Positions 27,644 to 36,809 are shown, counted from the stretch's first letter. The stretch is 64,000 bases of DNA from Schlesneria paludicola DSM 18645 (GCA_945862235.1 CAMAYU010000001.1:78100-142099), one strand, 5' to 3'. A program made the numbers and translations. Notes: a model not told the origin generated them from the letters alone.

Positions 27644-28843
27644 ATGGCCAAGCTGTCTGTTGCCGATGTCTCCGTTTCCGGCAAAGCCGTTCTCATGCGG
27701 TGCGATTTCAACGTTCCGTTGGATGACGCGCAACAGATCACCGACGACCGCCGCATCACCGAAGCATTGCCGTCTATTAAGTCGGTCTTGGATCGCGGTG
27801 GTCGAGTCATCCTGATGAGTCATCTCGGTCGGCCCGAAGGGAAGGACGCAGCGGCTGATGCGAAGTACAGCCTCGCGCCGGTGGCCGTTCGATTGCAGGA
27901 ACTGCTCGGTTGTCCGGTCCACTTCGCAGCGGACACGATCGGTGACGAAGCCCAGTCCAAGTCGGCGGCCTTGAAGAACGGCGAAGTCTTGTTGCTCGAA
28001 AACGTTCGCTTCAACAAGGGCGAGAAAAAGGGAGACTCCGAGTACGCGGCGGTCCTCGCGGCAATGGGCGACATCTATTGCAACGATGCGTTCGGGACGT
28101 GCCATCGCACGGAAGGTTCGATGGTCGCCGTGCCGAACGCGATGTCGGGCAAGCCCAAGGTCTGCGGGTTTCTCGTTGAGAAAGAGATCAAGTTCCTGTC
28201 AGAAGCAATCGCGAATCCCGCTCGCCCGTTCGTGGCGATCGTGGGCGGCGCAAAGGTCTCGGACAAAATCAACGTCATCCAAAACTTGCTCGCGATCTGC
28301 GACAAAGTGCTGATTGGTGGAGCGATGGCCTACACGTTTGCCCTCGCGCAGGGAGGCAGCGTCGGCCGGAGTCGCGTCGAAAAGGATAAGGTCGATCTGG
28401 CGAACGAACTGATCGCCAGCGGTGGCGACAAACTGCTGCTGCCGCTCGACACGCACTGCGGCGATGACTTCAAAGGGACGTGTAACAAACAGGTTGTCGC
28501 GGCCGGAACAATCCCGAACGAAGGGGGCTGGGAAGGTTTTGATATTGGCCCCGCGACGATCGCGAAGTACGAGGCTGTCATCAAGTCGGCGAAGACGGTT
28601 GTCTGGAACGGCCCCATGGGAGTGTTCGAGATGCCACCATTCGATGCCGGGACGCGCGCCGTCGCAGACGCGATCGTCGCCAGCGGTGCGGTCAGCATCA
28701 TCGGCGGTGGCGACAGCGCGGCGGCCATTCAAGAATTCGGGCTGGCCGACAAGGTGACACACGTCAGCACGGGCGGCGGTGCCAGTTTGGAAATGCTCGA
28801 AGGCAAGAAGTTCGCGGCGGTTGAACTGCTCGACGACAAGTGA
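27644..28843 (+). CDS. pgk: Phosphoglycerate kinase
   Basis: A 399-residue glycolytic enzyme transferring phosphate between 1,3-bisphosphoglycerate and ADP. The N-terminal domain has the RCDFNVPLD motif (about 23-31), the substrate-binding HLGRPEG segment and CHRTEGSM. The C-terminal nucleotide domain has [14 protein letters not shown], the [12 protein letters not shown] loop and the [13 protein letters not shown] and [14 protein letters not shown] motifs. Length and all signature residues are normal. The ATG at 27644 starts MAKLSVADV, directly after a short leader. No gap or tpi gene is adjacent. A palindromic repeat occupies the upstream region. Confidence 0.98.
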   Translation: MAKLSVADVSVSGKAVLMRCDFNVPLDDAQQITDDRRITEALPSIKSVLDRGGRVILMSHLGRPEGKDAAADAKYSLAPVAVRLQELLGCPVHFAADTIGDEAQSKSAALKNGEVLLLENVRFNKGEKKGDSEYAAVLAAMGDIYCNDAFGTCHRTEGSMVAVPNAMSGKPKVCGFLVEKEIKFLSEAIANPARPFVAIVGGAKVSDKINVIQNLLAICDKVLIGGAMAYTFALAQGGSVGRSRVEKDKVDLANELIASGGDKLLLPLDTHCGDDFKGTCNKQVVAAGTIPNEGGWEGFDIGPATIAKYEAVIKSAKTVVWNGPMGVFEMPPFDAGTRAVADAIVASGAVSIIGGGDSAAAIQEFGLADKVTHVSTGGGASLEMLEGKKFAAVELLDDK

Positions 28844-28964
28844 GCGTCGTTGCGATTTTGGTCAGCTCTAACGCGGTCATTCGTCATCGGCCTGAACGGC
28901 GTCCTCTTCCGGTTGGGCCGATGCTTTCTCGGTGTGTTGAACGAACTCTTAGAACGGCCCAGCC

Positions 28965-29882
28965 ATGTCTCATGTTTCGCGGCGCATGTTTTTGGAAACA
29001 GCAGCGGGGGCGACATTGGCGGCCGGACTCGGGGCGCTGCCGGAGACTTGCATCGCTCAAGAGAAGCCTGTTGCCACCCGCGAGAAAAAAGGGGGCGACA
29101 TCCGCTACGGACTCGTCACCTACCAATGGGCCAAAGATTGGGACTTGTCCACTCTGATCGCCAACTGCGCGAAGGCCAAAGTGCTGGGCGTTGAGTTGCG
29201 CACGACGCACAAGCACGGTGTCGAGCCGAACCTGTCGATGCAGGAACGGTCTGACGTGCGGAAGCGGTTCGCTGACAGCTCGGTCAAGTTTCTCGGGATC
29301 GGCAGCAATGAGCGTTACGACAGCCCCGATCCAGCCGTTGTCGCCAAGGCCATTGAGGCGACGAAGCAGTTCATTGAGTTGAGCCACGATGTGGGTGGTT
29401 CAGGTGTGAAGGTCAAGCCGGACTCATTCCACAAGGACGTGCCGCGCGAGAAGACCATCGAGCAGATCGGCAAGTCGCTCAACCAACTCGCTGAGTTCGC
29501 GACCGGCTTCGGTCAGCAGATCCGTCTCGAAATTCACGGGGGCTGTGCGCAGTTGCCAACCGTTAGGGCGATCATGGACGTGGCCGACAATCCCAATGTT
29601 GCTCTCTGCTGGAACTCAAATCCACAAGACCTCGAAGCCCCCGGACTCGAACACAATTTCAATCTCGTGAAGGCTCGGCTCGGTGAGACAACACACGTGC
29701 ATCTGATGGACTCGAAGACGTACCCGCATCAGCAATTGCTCGACCTGTACGTGAAGCTCGATTACTCCGGCTGGTGGCTGTTGGAAGAGGGCGTGCTTCC
29801 CGTCGATCCCGCCGCCGAACTCATCACGCAGCGCGAGTTGTTCGACAAGATGCTGGCCGACAGCCGGGCGCGTGTCGGTTAA
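28965..29882 (+). CDS. Tat-exported sugar-phosphate isomerase/epimerase-like TIM barrel
   Basis: A 305-residue protein of the xylose-isomerase-like TIM-barrel family. The N-terminus is a twin-arginine-type signal (SRRMFLETAAGATLAAGLGA), so export in folded form is likely. The barrel begins IRYGLVTYQWAKDW and includes VLGVELRTTHKHGVEPNLS, RLEIHGGCAQLPTV and LCWNSNPQD, with a late HVHLMDSKTYPHQ. The conserved Glu/His/Asp positions suit metal-dependent isomerase or epimerase chemistry, but the substrate is unknown. Such exported barrels are frequent in planctomycetes. The ATG at 28965 immediately precedes the signal. Confidence 0.87.
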   Translation: MSHVSRRMFLETAAGATLAAGLGALPETCIAQEKPVATREKKGGDIRYGLVTYQWAKDWDLSTLIANCAKAKVLGVELRTTHKHGVEPNLSMQERSDVRKRFADSSVKFLGIGSNERYDSPDPAVVAKAIEATKQFIELSHDVGGSGVKVKPDSFHKDVPREKTIEQIGKSLNQLAEFATGFGQQIRLEIHGGCAQLPTVRAIMDVADNPNVALCWNSNPQDLEAPGLEHNFNLVKARLGETTHVHLMDSKTYPHQQLLDLYVKLDYSGWWLLEEGVLPVDPAAELITQRELFDKMLADSRARVG

Positions 29883-29937
29883 GTCGCAGCCTGATGAATT
29901 CTCAAAGGGAATTTCAAAACCTGTGTTTGCCTCGAAC

Positions 29938-30010
29938 AACTAGCCCGACGCGCAAGCGAGGGCTGGGCATTCGATGATCGTGAAGCCCTCGCTTGCGCGT
30001 CGGGCTAGTT
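29938..30010. repeat. Palindromic element, gcccgacgcgcaagcgaggg family (B1)
   Basis: Perfect 27-base arms at 29938-29964 and 29984-30010. The preceding bases (tttcaaaac...ttgcctcgaacaact) recur before the degenerate copy near 56985-57075. Another copy, split by a MITE-like element, is at 34031-34247. Confidence 0.92.
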
Positions 30011-30083
30011 TTGCAATGCCCTCTAATCAATGCCCTCTAATCAAAGCCCGAACCCCGCGATTTGCGAAAGTGAGCCAGCTCTG

Positions 30084-30575
30084 ATGAACGACGGATTCCT
30101 AGGCTATCGCACGTCATTCATGCTCGACTTTGTCGTCGTCGCGTTGGTGTTGATCGTTCCGGTTCTCGTCTACAGCCTGATTGCGGTGAAAGTCCGGCAT
30201 CAGTACGGATTGCACCGAACGTTGCAGTTGCTGTTGGGCATCGTTCTGCTAGTCGCGGTTGGTCTGTTTGAGATCGACCTGCAATGGATTCAAGGCGGCT
30301 GGAAGAACGTCGTCGCCAAACGCGAGATTAAACTGACGGAGGACCAACTCGCCTTCGCCCAACGGGTGCTGTGGGTTCATCTCGCCTTCGCGATTTCGAC
30401 TCCGCTGCTGTGGGCCACAACGATCGGGCTGGCTCTGCGCCACATCCCCTCGCCACCGCAGCCATCTCCACACAGCCGCCTGCACAAAACGCTCGGCTGG
30501 CTTTCCACGCTCGACATCGTGCTGACCTCGGTCACCGGATTGGTCTTCTACTTCTTTGCCTTTGTGACGAAGTAA
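30084..30575 (+). CDS. DUF420 family membrane protein
   Basis: A 163-residue integral membrane protein with four hydrophobic helices: FMLDFVVVALVLIVPVLVYSL, LQLLLGIVLLVAVGLF, VLWVHLAFAISTPLLWATTI and a C-terminal LVFYFFAFVTK helix. Histidines at the helix ends (HRTLQ, WVHLAF, HIPSPPQPSPHSRLHKTLGW) fit the DUF420 family, often found near cytochrome oxidase genes. No oxidase subunits are adjacent here. The ATG at 30084 is chosen as the start. Upstream in-frame ATGs lie in repeat DNA. A hairpin follows the stop codon. Confidence 0.8.
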   Translation: MNDGFLGYRTSFMLDFVVVALVLIVPVLVYSLIAVKVRHQYGLHRTLQLLLGIVLLVAVGLFEIDLQWIQGGWKNVVAKREIKLTEDQLAFAQRVLWVHLAFAISTPLLWATTIGLALRHIPSPPQPSPHSRLHKTLGWLSTLDIVLTSVTGLVFYFFAFVTK

Positions 30576-30613
30576 CGGCATCACAGGTGCCAGCCTGAGT
30601 CACAACGGACAAC

Positions 30614-30638
30614 GCCGCAACAGCGCTGCTGTTGCGGC
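30614..30638. terminator. Bidirectional hairpin terminator candidate
   Basis: A 10-bp perfect stem (gccgcaacag / ctgttgcggc) followed by cttgtttcattt. Outer arms acaacgga / tccgttgt extend it. It lies between the DUF420 stop codon and the convergent pilin fragment. Confidence 0.65.
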
Positions 30639-30644
30639 CTTGTT

Positions 30645-30827
30645 TCATTTCCGTTGTCGCACATGGATGCCGGGCCGCAAACAGCCCGGCATCAAGCCGA
30701 CAGTAGTACCGCAGACCAGTTCACAGGTCGTGTTGGTCTCACAATCGTCTGTGACATCATCCACACGACGCGGTCCAGAGAACGAACCTTGGTGATTGTC
30801 TTCGTCACCAGTGAAGTTAAATGTCGC
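30645..30827 (-). pseudogene. Truncated third copy of the pilin-like gene (C-terminal part)
   Basis: On the minus strand this open stretch of about 60 codons encodes VDDVTDDCETNTTCELVCG, which closely matches the C-terminal DDCDVNTTCEIVCG of the intact pilin-like protein at 30951-31289. It has no start codon and no hydrophobic N-terminal half. An in-frame TGA (30828-30830) stands immediately upstream. It is read as a remnant of a duplicated gene. A short independent peptide is unlikely because there is no usable start. Confidence 0.6.
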
Positions 30828-30878
30828 TCAGAGGGGCTGAGAGCAGAGGCGTACTTGTTTGGTAGGTCAAATGACCGA

Positions 30879-30910
30879 CAGACTCCGAAAGGCGAACCTT
30901 CCGGAGTCTG
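30879..30910 (-). terminator. Hairpin downstream of the first pilin-like gene
   Basis: A 9-bp perfect stem (cagactccg / cggagtctg) about 40 bases past the stop codon at 30951 on the minus strand. There is no long T-run. Confidence 0.5.
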
Positions 30911-30950
30911 CGAGTTGTTAGCCAACCGAAAGAGGGCGGCGGATACCGGC

Positions 30951-31289
30951 TTAGAGGATCGATCCGCCGTCGCCAACAGGCGTCGTAGGCGCTCCGCAGA
31001 CGATTTCGCAAGTCGTATTCACGTCGCAATCATCGACGCCGTCGGTAAACCGTGAACCACCCGTGGTACTTTTGATCTTCGTGAGGGCGGTCCCCGCAGC
31101 GAAGCCGGTTACCGCAAAGCTCTGATTCAGAGACCCGATAGCGTTCGAGATGTCATTCAATTCGGTGTTGACCGCGACAGCGACTTCGCTGAGGCCGACA
31201 ACCATCGCCAGCACGGCGATCGTCAGAACGAGGGCCAATTCGGCGGAGATGATCACGCCTGATTCGTCATTCCAAAGATTCTTGAGCAT
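30951..31289 (-). CDS. Small pilin-like membrane protein
   Basis: A 112-residue protein. A short polar N-terminus (MLKNLWNDESG) precedes a single hydrophobic helix (VIISAELALVLTIAVLAMVVG). An amphipathic continuation (VNTELNDISNAIGSLNQSF) and a Thr/Gly/Cys-rich C-terminus follow. The ESG plus hydrophobic helix with an early Glu recalls Flp/type IVb pilins, but Glu is at +6 after Gly rather than +5, so prepilin processing is uncertain. It is paralogous to 32774-33283 (shared ESG, SAEL, LTI, ELND, SLNQ) and to the fragment at 30645-30827. Paired cysteines near the C-terminus suggest disulfides. No Tad/Cpa secretion genes are in the window. Confidence 0.7.
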   Translation of the reverse strand: MLKNLWNDESGVIISAELALVLTIAVLAMVVGLSEVAVAVNTELNDISNAIGSLNQSFAVTGFAAGTALTKIKSTTGGSRFTDGVDDCDVNTTCEIVCGAPTTPVGDGGSIL

Positions 31290-31673
31290 GTGAGAGACCT
31301 TTTTTTGAGAGACTGAACTGTACTGAGTTGAAACCAACCAAACTTTGCCGCCGGTGCCCGTTGAGTACGGAACAACAACCGGCTGCGAGTCCAGAATTCA
31401 CCAGTGTGTGGCGAGTGAATTCCGAACGATTGCCAGACTGATTCAGCTTCCGGGCCCTGGCCGCTGAACCAACCTCGTCTGACGCGAGGAGACCGCCTGT
31501 GGCTCGCGACGCCGCAGGCAATTGCACCCAACACGGAATCAGGTCGGCGAGACCGTCTCCGAGAAAATTCACTGACTTGAGTCCACGTGCTCCCCCGCCA
31601 ACGACGGGGAGGTCGGACACTAACCTCAAAGAATCGTGCCCATCGGGGCGGCGAACGCCAGCGTTCGCGGCCA

Positions 31674-31862
31674 ATGGCCATCTCGCTCTGCCGTGCCGGA
31701 ACTCCCTCGCTTTGCGAGTGAAGCCGGAGTTGCGGCAGGTCTGTATCCACAGGGAGGCCCGACCCGAAGATCGGGGACCGCCCCGCAAGGAACTCAGAGG
31801 CGTTTCGATCTCGGTACTTGGGTGTTTTCCCGAAGTCGAAGGTCGCGTCCCGAGCAGTAGTT
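31674..31862. repeat. 189-bp direct repeat, copy 1
   Basis: Runs from atggccatctcgct to gagcagtagtt. Only about five substitutions separate it from copy 2 at 31922-32110. Each copy contains small hairpins (ctcgctttgcgag, cccgaagatcggg, ggggaccgcccc). Confidence 0.93.
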
Positions 31863-31921
31863 CACGTCATTGGCCATCTCGCCAGTCAAGTGCCGAAGCG
31901 TCACTTCGACACTTGCCGCCG

Positions 31922-32110
31922 ATGGCCATCTCGCTCCGCCGTGCCGGAACTCCCTCGCTTTGCGAGTGAAGCCGGAGTTGCGGCAGGCCTGTATCCACAG
32001 GGCGGGCCGACCCGAAGATCGGGGACCGCCCCGCAAGGAACTCAGAGGCGTTTCGATCCCGGTACTTGGGTGTTTTCCCGAAGTCGAAGGTCGCGTCCCG
32101 AGCAGTAGTT
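31922..32110. repeat. 189-bp direct repeat, copy 2
   Basis: Second copy with a period of 248 bases. The 59-base spacer carries its own imperfect hairpin (caagtgccgaag / cttcgacacttg). Confidence 0.93.
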
Positions 32111-32665
32111 ATTCGGACAATCAATTCAATCGCTGTATTCCACCCAAGCGGCAAACACGGCTCCCGCCGTCCAAGCGATCTTCTATGCGAAATCGAACTT
32201 AGCGTTACTGACGGTTCTTGTCAGAGCAGTTCCTACATTCCCGATGACTGGTATGTTAGGCACATCCGGTGCCAGACACGGATTCGGCACAGAACAGAAC
32301 AGCGGAATAATCGGGCAAGTCGGGCTTATCACCATACTGGTCAGTATGTTAAGCCGACTGTGGCGATTGGGGGATGCAGGACGGACGGGTTTCCGAGCCG
32401 GTAATACCGTTCAGGCCGGTTGACGCGACTCTTATCATGATGTCACGGAAGACGATTATTCTGCATAGGTGCAGCAGGCCAGCTTTGAGGCTCAATCTCG
32501 ATTTGACCGTCGTCCTCCCTGTGATATTTGTAGCGATTCGTCGTACAGGCGCGATGATTTCCATTGAAGCGAATGCAGGGAAGAAATGGAGGTCGTGCGA
32601 GGTTGGAAGGCAATGACCCGGTCGTCGCGCGGAATCGCTATCCGTCGGCTTGCCGGACAACACGA

Positions 32666-32711
32666 ATGCGGGCCGCACACCGAGCGAAGTCGTTCGGTGT
32701 GCGGCCCGCAT
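32666..32711 (-). terminator. Strong perfect hairpin after the second pilin-like gene
   Basis: Perfect 18-base arms at 32666-32683 and 32694-32711 (atgcgggccgcacaccga and complement) with a 10-base loop, about 60 bases past the minus-strand stop codon at 32774. It has no T-run and may instead be a repeat element. Confidence 0.6.
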
Positions 32712-32773
32712 CGGGATGGCTCGCGCTGGCCAGCCGAACGGAATTCGAGGCAGTGGCTGCGCGACTCCGTGGC

Positions 32774-33283
32774 TCAACGCTGGCTGGGAACAGTTGGGAC
32801 CGTGATGGGGCAGGGGACGACCTCAGTCCCGGGTGGGCAAACCTCACACGGCCTGCCGACTCCCTGTGGTTGCGGCATTGGCGCGGCGGGCAGACAGGCA
32901 TTCGACGGCGTTGTGACGATACGGCAACCCACTCCGGTGTTGATCTCCGACACGGCACCAAAACTTGTCGTCACCGGTGCCATGGAACTTCCCTGTACGC
33001 CAGCGCCACCGTCGTAGATGTCGATGAAACTCGATCCCGCGACGAACGATTTGTTGCCTCCGCCGAAGCATTTCCAGCCACCGCGATAGCTGGGCGTCCA
33101 GTAGGTTTGGTTGAGGCTTGAGAACGCCAACCCAAGGTCATTCAACTCGTAGACCACCGCCTGCTGAACGCAGGCCAATCCGGTGACCATTCCGATCACG
33201 CCGATCGTCAGGATCAAAACCAACTCAGCGGACAGAATGAGTCCACTCTCGTTCGCAATCAATTTGTTCCACAGTGTTTTCAT
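32774..33283 (-). CDS. Pilin-like membrane protein, larger paralogue
   Basis: A 169-residue paralogue of the protein at 30951-31289. N-terminus MKTLWNKLIANESG, hydrophobic helix LILSAELVLILTIGVIGMVTG, then VVYELNDLGLAFSSLNQTY. The longer C-terminal domain is Gly/Ser/aromatic-rich (SYRGGWKCFGGGNKSF) and ends in a Pro/Cys-rich tail (CEVCPPGTEVVPCP). The minus-strand ATG at 33283 follows aggaaagg. A structural, surface-exposed single-pass protein is likely. Whether it forms a pilus is inference. Confidence 0.68.
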   Translation of the reverse strand: MKTLWNKLIANESGLILSAELVLILTIGVIGMVTGLACVQQAVVYELNDLGLAFSSLNQTYWTPSYRGGWKCFGGGNKSFVAGSSFIDIYDGGAGVQGSSMAPVTTSFGAVSEINTGVGCRIVTTPSNACLPAAPMPQPQGVGRPCEVCPPGTEVVPCPITVPTVPSQR

Positions 33284-34030
33284 CGGATGCCTTTCCTAGG
33301 GGGCGGAGGACCGCAGCGGATTCGGCGATTTGACGCCTGTGACAGATGCCTGGCTGCGCGAAGCGGATCAAGGGATTGGTGCCTTTCCGGCGAGGCGGCA
33401 TGGCACTCACCACCCGCAGCCGAACGCGCCGCCGGTCGCGAACGGGTTCGACAACGGATGGAGAGCCGTGCCGCTTCGGCGGCGAGGCAAGGACAAAGGA
33501 CCGGCGGGTGCCACACACCCGCCGGTCGCTCAACTCAGCGCAGCAGCGGTCTCTCAGGTCGCCACGCACGCTCGAACTGCGAAGAAAAATGAGGTTGCCT
33601 AAATCGCGGTCGCTCTGTTTCGAGTGGGCTGCATGAAGCCTCGCGCCCCGACACATAACCGGTTCAATCATGGTAACCGATTCAATCGATGCGACTGATG
33701 TAATCGAGATGATCGCTTCAATCAGCACAATCGACACAGCAAGCAGATTGCGGACCACTCGGATAATCATCTCAATCATAACAATCGCTACAACCGGACT
33801 TTCGCGGGAAGTGCCTTACCCGTAATGCGGTTGCGTCGGATCTTGCTTGAAGAGATGGTCGAGCGTCTCCCGGAACGGCCGAGTGGGCTGCTAAGCCGGC
33901 TTTGCGCTATGTTAATTTGCGCGTTCACATTCATTGTCGGGGGCCGCGCCGGAAATAGGCCGGCGGCCTCGGAGTGGTCTCGCCTGAACTGGACGCCGTC
34001 CCAGCCATTTAGGAGCAACACGCCTTGCAA
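33284..34030. other. Gene-poor region with hairpin and low-complexity tract
   Basis: It holds a perfect 12-bp hairpin (33499-33510 / 33516-33527, gaccggcgggtg) and a low-complexity tract at about 33660-33795 rich in recurring caatc/gatcg words. No gene is supported. The rest up to 34493 is the B-family/MITE complex and a short leader. Confidence 0.4.
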
Positions 34031-34247
34031 CGCGCCCGACGCGCCAGTTTTGAAGTTGCGTTCTTTGACGGACTGAGACACCTGTTTCACGTTCCGTCCC
34101 CACCGACGCGAGGTCGGTGGGGAGCATCCACAAAACTCCAAAGAGCGCAACTTCAAAACGCGCCAGCGAGGGCTTCGCGTGATCAAGGCGAGGGCGGGGC
34201 GTTCAATCGCGGTGAGGCCCTCGCTGGCGCGTCGCGCTGGTTTTGAA
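34031..34247. repeat. B-family palindrome interrupted by a MITE-like element (B2)
   Basis: The left half (cgcgcccgacgcgccag, 34031-34047) and right half (cgcgccagcgaggg..., 34159-34247, itself palindromic with ccctcgctggcgcgtcg) belong to the family seen intact at 29938-30010. The 111-bp element sits between them. Confidence 0.85.
34048..34158. mobile_element. MITE-like element with 8-bp target duplication, copy A
   Basis: A 111-bp element bounded by terminal inverted repeats ttttgaagttgcg... and ...cgcaacttcaaaa. It is flanked on both sides by cgcgccag (34040-34047 and 34159-34166), a perfect 8-bp target duplication. The interior has a ccccaccga/tcggtgggg hairpin. It is too small to encode a transposase, so it is non-autonomous. 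The related copy at 51329-51444 lies in the opposite orientation. Confidence 0.85.
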
Positions 34248-34493
34248 ATGAGCGAATAGGCTCGGTTGAAATTCGTGGTCAGCCCTTTGTTTCTTGGCCA
34301 CCTCGCGACGCAAGAGTTTGAATCACGGTCGAGCGGGATCACAAACGGATGGCTCGGTTGTTGAAGGTCGTCCGGGTTCTGTATCGTCTGGGCCTCGCAT
34401 CGGCTTCGAGATCACCAGACCGCTGGAGGTGTGCGTGGGATCCATCGAGATCGGCTTCGCGCCGGACCGGCTTTGCGAATTCAAAGGGACGAC

Positions 34494-35483
34494 ATGGCGC
34501 GGTGTTTGGTTACGGGGGGTGCCGGTTTCATCGGTAGCCATCTCACGGAGCGGCTGTTGGAGCTGGGGCACGACGTTGTCGTCCTCGACAATCTTTCGAC
34601 GGGTCGCGCGGCGAACATCGTGCATCTCGAAGGCCATGCGCGACTGACGATTCGAGTCGGTTCCATCACCGATCCGGTGTTGTTGGCGGAAGTCACCACC
34701 GGGACCGACGTGATCTATCACATGGCAGCGGCCGTGGGTGTGAAGCTGGTGGCCGATGATCCCGTGCGCACGATTGAGACCAACATCTATCCGACCGAAG
34801 TGCTGCTGCGATTGGCGGCTCAGGGGAAGCAGCGTGTGTTTCTCGCTTCAACCAGCGAGGTCTATGGCAAGAACCCGAAGGAGCGGTGGACGGAAGAGGA
34901 TGACCTGCATTTCGGTCCCACCTCGCGGCCGCGTTGGGCCTACGGATGCTCGAAGGCGATCGACGAGTTCTTGGCGCTGGCCTATTACCGCAAGTTCGGG
35001 CTGAAGGTGGCGATCGGCCGGTTCTTCAATGTCGTCGGGCCGCGACAAGTCGGCCATTACGGCATGGTGATCCCCAGATTCGTCGATCAGGCTTTGAGCG
35101 GCGGTCCCGTCGTGGTCTATGACGATGGCGAGCAAGTCCGCTGCTTCGGTCATGTGCGTGAAGTCGTGGATGCGGTGATCGGCTTGGTCGAAACGCCAGC
35201 CGCCCACGGTTCGGTCTTCAACATTGGCAGCGATGAACCGGTCTCAATTCGTGGCTTGGCGGAAGAGATCATTCGACGAGTCGATCCTCAAATACGCATC
35301 GAGTATCTGCCGTATCGCGACGCGTATGGTGACGACTTCGAGGATGTGCGGCGTCGCGTCCCTGATGTCTCGAAGCTGGCGACCGCCCTCGGCCGGAAGC
35401 CCTCCTTGAAGTTGGGCGAAATCCTCGACGACATCATTCGCTGGAAGCGGTCTCAGCGCGACGGCGGTGGCGTTGCGTCGTGA
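34494..35483 (+). CDS. NAD-dependent epimerase/dehydratase (NDP-sugar)
   Basis: A 329-residue extended short-chain dehydrogenase. The N-terminal [20 protein letters not shown] binds [15 protein letters not shown] follows the second strand. STSEVYG and the Tyr-x3-Lys pair in YGCSK are catalytic. [10 protein letters not shown] and a late [10 protein letters not shown] are typical of UDP-glucose/UDP-glucuronate or GDP-mannose epimerase/dehydratase subgroups. The exact sugar cannot be fixed. The ATG at 34494 gives the canonical start and follows aaaggga. It probably serves surface polysaccharide synthesis. It is co-directional with the BatA locus but separated from it by about 190 bases. Confidence 0.88.
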   Translation: MARCLVTGGAGFIGSHLTERLLELGHDVVVLDNLSTGRAANIVHLEGHARLTIRVGSITDPVLLAEVTTGTDVIYHMAAAVGVKLVADDPVRTIETNIYPTEVLLRLAAQGKQRVFLASTSEVYGKNPKERWTEEDDLHFGPTSRPRWAYGCSKAIDEFLALAYYRKFGLKVAIGRFFNVVGPRQVGHYGMVIPRFVDQALSGGPVVVYDDGEQVRCFGHVREVVDAVIGLVETPAAHGSVFNIGSDEPVSIRGLAEEIIRRVDPQIRIEYLPYRDAYGDDFEDVRRRVPDVSKLATALGRKPSLKLGEILDDIIRWKRSQRDGGGVAS

Positions 35484-35672
35484 GGCACGAGGAAGCCCCC
35501 CAGCTTCCGTGGGGGTGTGGTCGTGCTGCGGAGCCGTCGGGGCAGTCATTTTGTGCCGCGCGTCAGGAAGCAGTCCGGTTTCCGATGAGCCACTCTGGGC
35601 CGCAGTGCTCCCACGTTCATCATGCCGTTTGAAAAATACGTAACCAACTCCGTCGCTGCACCAATTCTCACT

Positions 35673-36809
35673 ATGAAACATCTTTCGCCTGTCTCCCGAT
35701 TGTTGCTCTTGTTGCCAACGTTCTGGTTGGCGCTGGCCGCTCCGCTTCTCGCCCAGAACGAGTGGGAAGTGAATCCCGAAAGCGAACTGGCGCTGGAACG
35801 CGGCATCGCGTGGCTGGCGCGGACACAGGGGTCGCAAGGGAACTGGGAGTCGAACGATCTTGGGTTGGTCGGGCTTGGGGCGTTGGCCTTTATGTCGGCG
35901 GGGCACATGCCGGGGCGAGGCAAGTACGGCGAGAACGTTGATCGGGCGTTGAAGTACATCGTCAAGAACGCCAAGCCGTCGGGGTTGCTCAACATCGCCG
36001 ATGCTCAGCGAGACCTCTACAACCATGGACTGACGGCCTTCGTTTTGGGGCAGGCTTATGGGATGACCGACGATCCGGCGATTGGCAAGACGCTCGACAA
36101 GGCTCTCAAGTTGATCGCCAACACGCAGTGCGATGATGGCGGCTGGGACTATCGAGCCAAACGGCAACCGCACGGTCACGACCTGAGCATCGTCGTCATG
36201 CAGGCCAAAGCGCTGCGGAGTGCCGTTGATAGCGGGTTTGAAGTGCGCGGCGATGTCATCAAGCTGGCTATTCAATCGGTGCGAGACCACTACAAAGCCG
36301 ACAACGGCGCACGTGGGTTCGACGAACGGGCGAAAGAGGGTGGCGGTCAGTTCACCTACGACGGCAATCGGGGCACGCTGGCGATGTCCGCTTGCGGCGT
36401 GGTCTGTCTCCAAGAGTTCGGCCAGTACGACGACTGGCGGATTCCGAAGAACCTCGACCTGATCTCAAAAGAGATTTCGCGCTTGAAGCCGGTCAAAGGA
36501 AACGGCGAAGTCCCGTTCGACGCCTATACGCTCTACTACGTCGGCCAGGCGCTCTATCAGTCGGGCGGAGAAAGCTGGCGCACGAACTACCCGCTCCTGC
36601 GAGACCACCTCATCGCCTCGCAACTGCGCAAACCCGAAAACGCCGCCGAAGATGGCTCGTGGCGAGACACCCGCTGGGTCCACGGCAAACAAGGACACCT
36701 CTACGGCACCGCCGTAAGCTGCTTCATCCTCGGAATTCCCAACCGTTACCTTCCCATCCTCCAAGAAGGGAAGATCGAAGGGCTGCGCGAGAAGCTAGGG
36801 CAGAAGTGA
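35673..36809 (+). CDS. Exported prenyltransferase/squalene-oxidase-repeat protein
   Basis: A 378-residue protein with a signal peptide (core LLLLLPTFWLALAAPLLA before QNEW). The mature part is an alpha/alpha barrel of squalene-cyclase-type repeats. ALERGIAWLARTQGSQGNWES is followed by further units, including LKLIANTQCDDGGWDYR and a late AAEDGSWRDTRWV. The QW motifs are recognisable (QxxxGxW/GGW), but the DxDD cyclase acid motif was not seen. A binding or structural scaffold is therefore more likely than terpene cyclisation. It heads the MoxR/BatA locus, a position such proteins often take in planctomycetes. Confidence 0.85.
   Translation: MKHLSPVSRLLLLLPTFWLALAAPLLAQNEWEVNPESELALERGIAWLARTQGSQGNWESNDLGLVGLGALAFMSAGHMPGRGKYGENVDRALKYIVKNAKPSGLLNIADAQRDLYNHGLTAFVLGQAYGMTDDPAIGKTLDKALKLIANTQCDDGGWDYRAKRQPHGHDLSIVVMQAKALRSAVDSGFEVRGDVIKLAIQSVRDHYKADNGARGFDERAKEGGGQFTYDGNRGTLAMSACGVVCLQEFGQYDDWRIPKNLDLISKEISRLKPVKGNGEVPFDAYTLYYVGQALYQSGGESWRTNYPLLRDHLIASQLRKPENAAEDGSWRDTRWVHGKQGHLYGTAVSCFILGIPNRYLPILQEGKIEGLREKLGQK

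Larger units (their letters stand above)
31290..32773. other. 1.5-kb non-coding region between pilin-like paralogues
   Basis: No open frame here has convincing protein character. The region holds the 189-bp tandem duplication (31674-32110), a short palindrome catactg/cagtatg (32333-32348) and the strong hairpin at 32666-32711. It may contain structured RNA or regulatory DNA. Confidence 0.5.

Noticed and set aside
28850..29194. Plus-strand frame overlapping the start of the TIM-barrel gene
   Set aside because: It overlaps the Tat signal and barrel coding sequence in another frame, and no motif is visible.
31674..32110. CRISPR-like array
   Set aside because: Only two long direct copies are present, with no short regularly spaced repeats and no cas genes.
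31499..32202. Overlapping plus-strand frames in the 189-bp tandem repeat
   Set aside because: The similar peptides result from the DNA duplication. Frames differ between copies and there is no plausible protein pattern.
33660..33795. Low-complexity caatc/gatcg tract as a coding or satellite repeat
   Set aside because: Words recur without a fixed period, and the minus-strand frame through it overlaps the pilin-like gene start.
33825..34076. Short plus-strand frame with a hydrophobic stretch, ending in the MITE-like element
   Set aside because: The hydrophobic segment is suggestive of a truncated membrane protein, but there is no family match, no clear ribosome-binding site and its end is repeat DNA.
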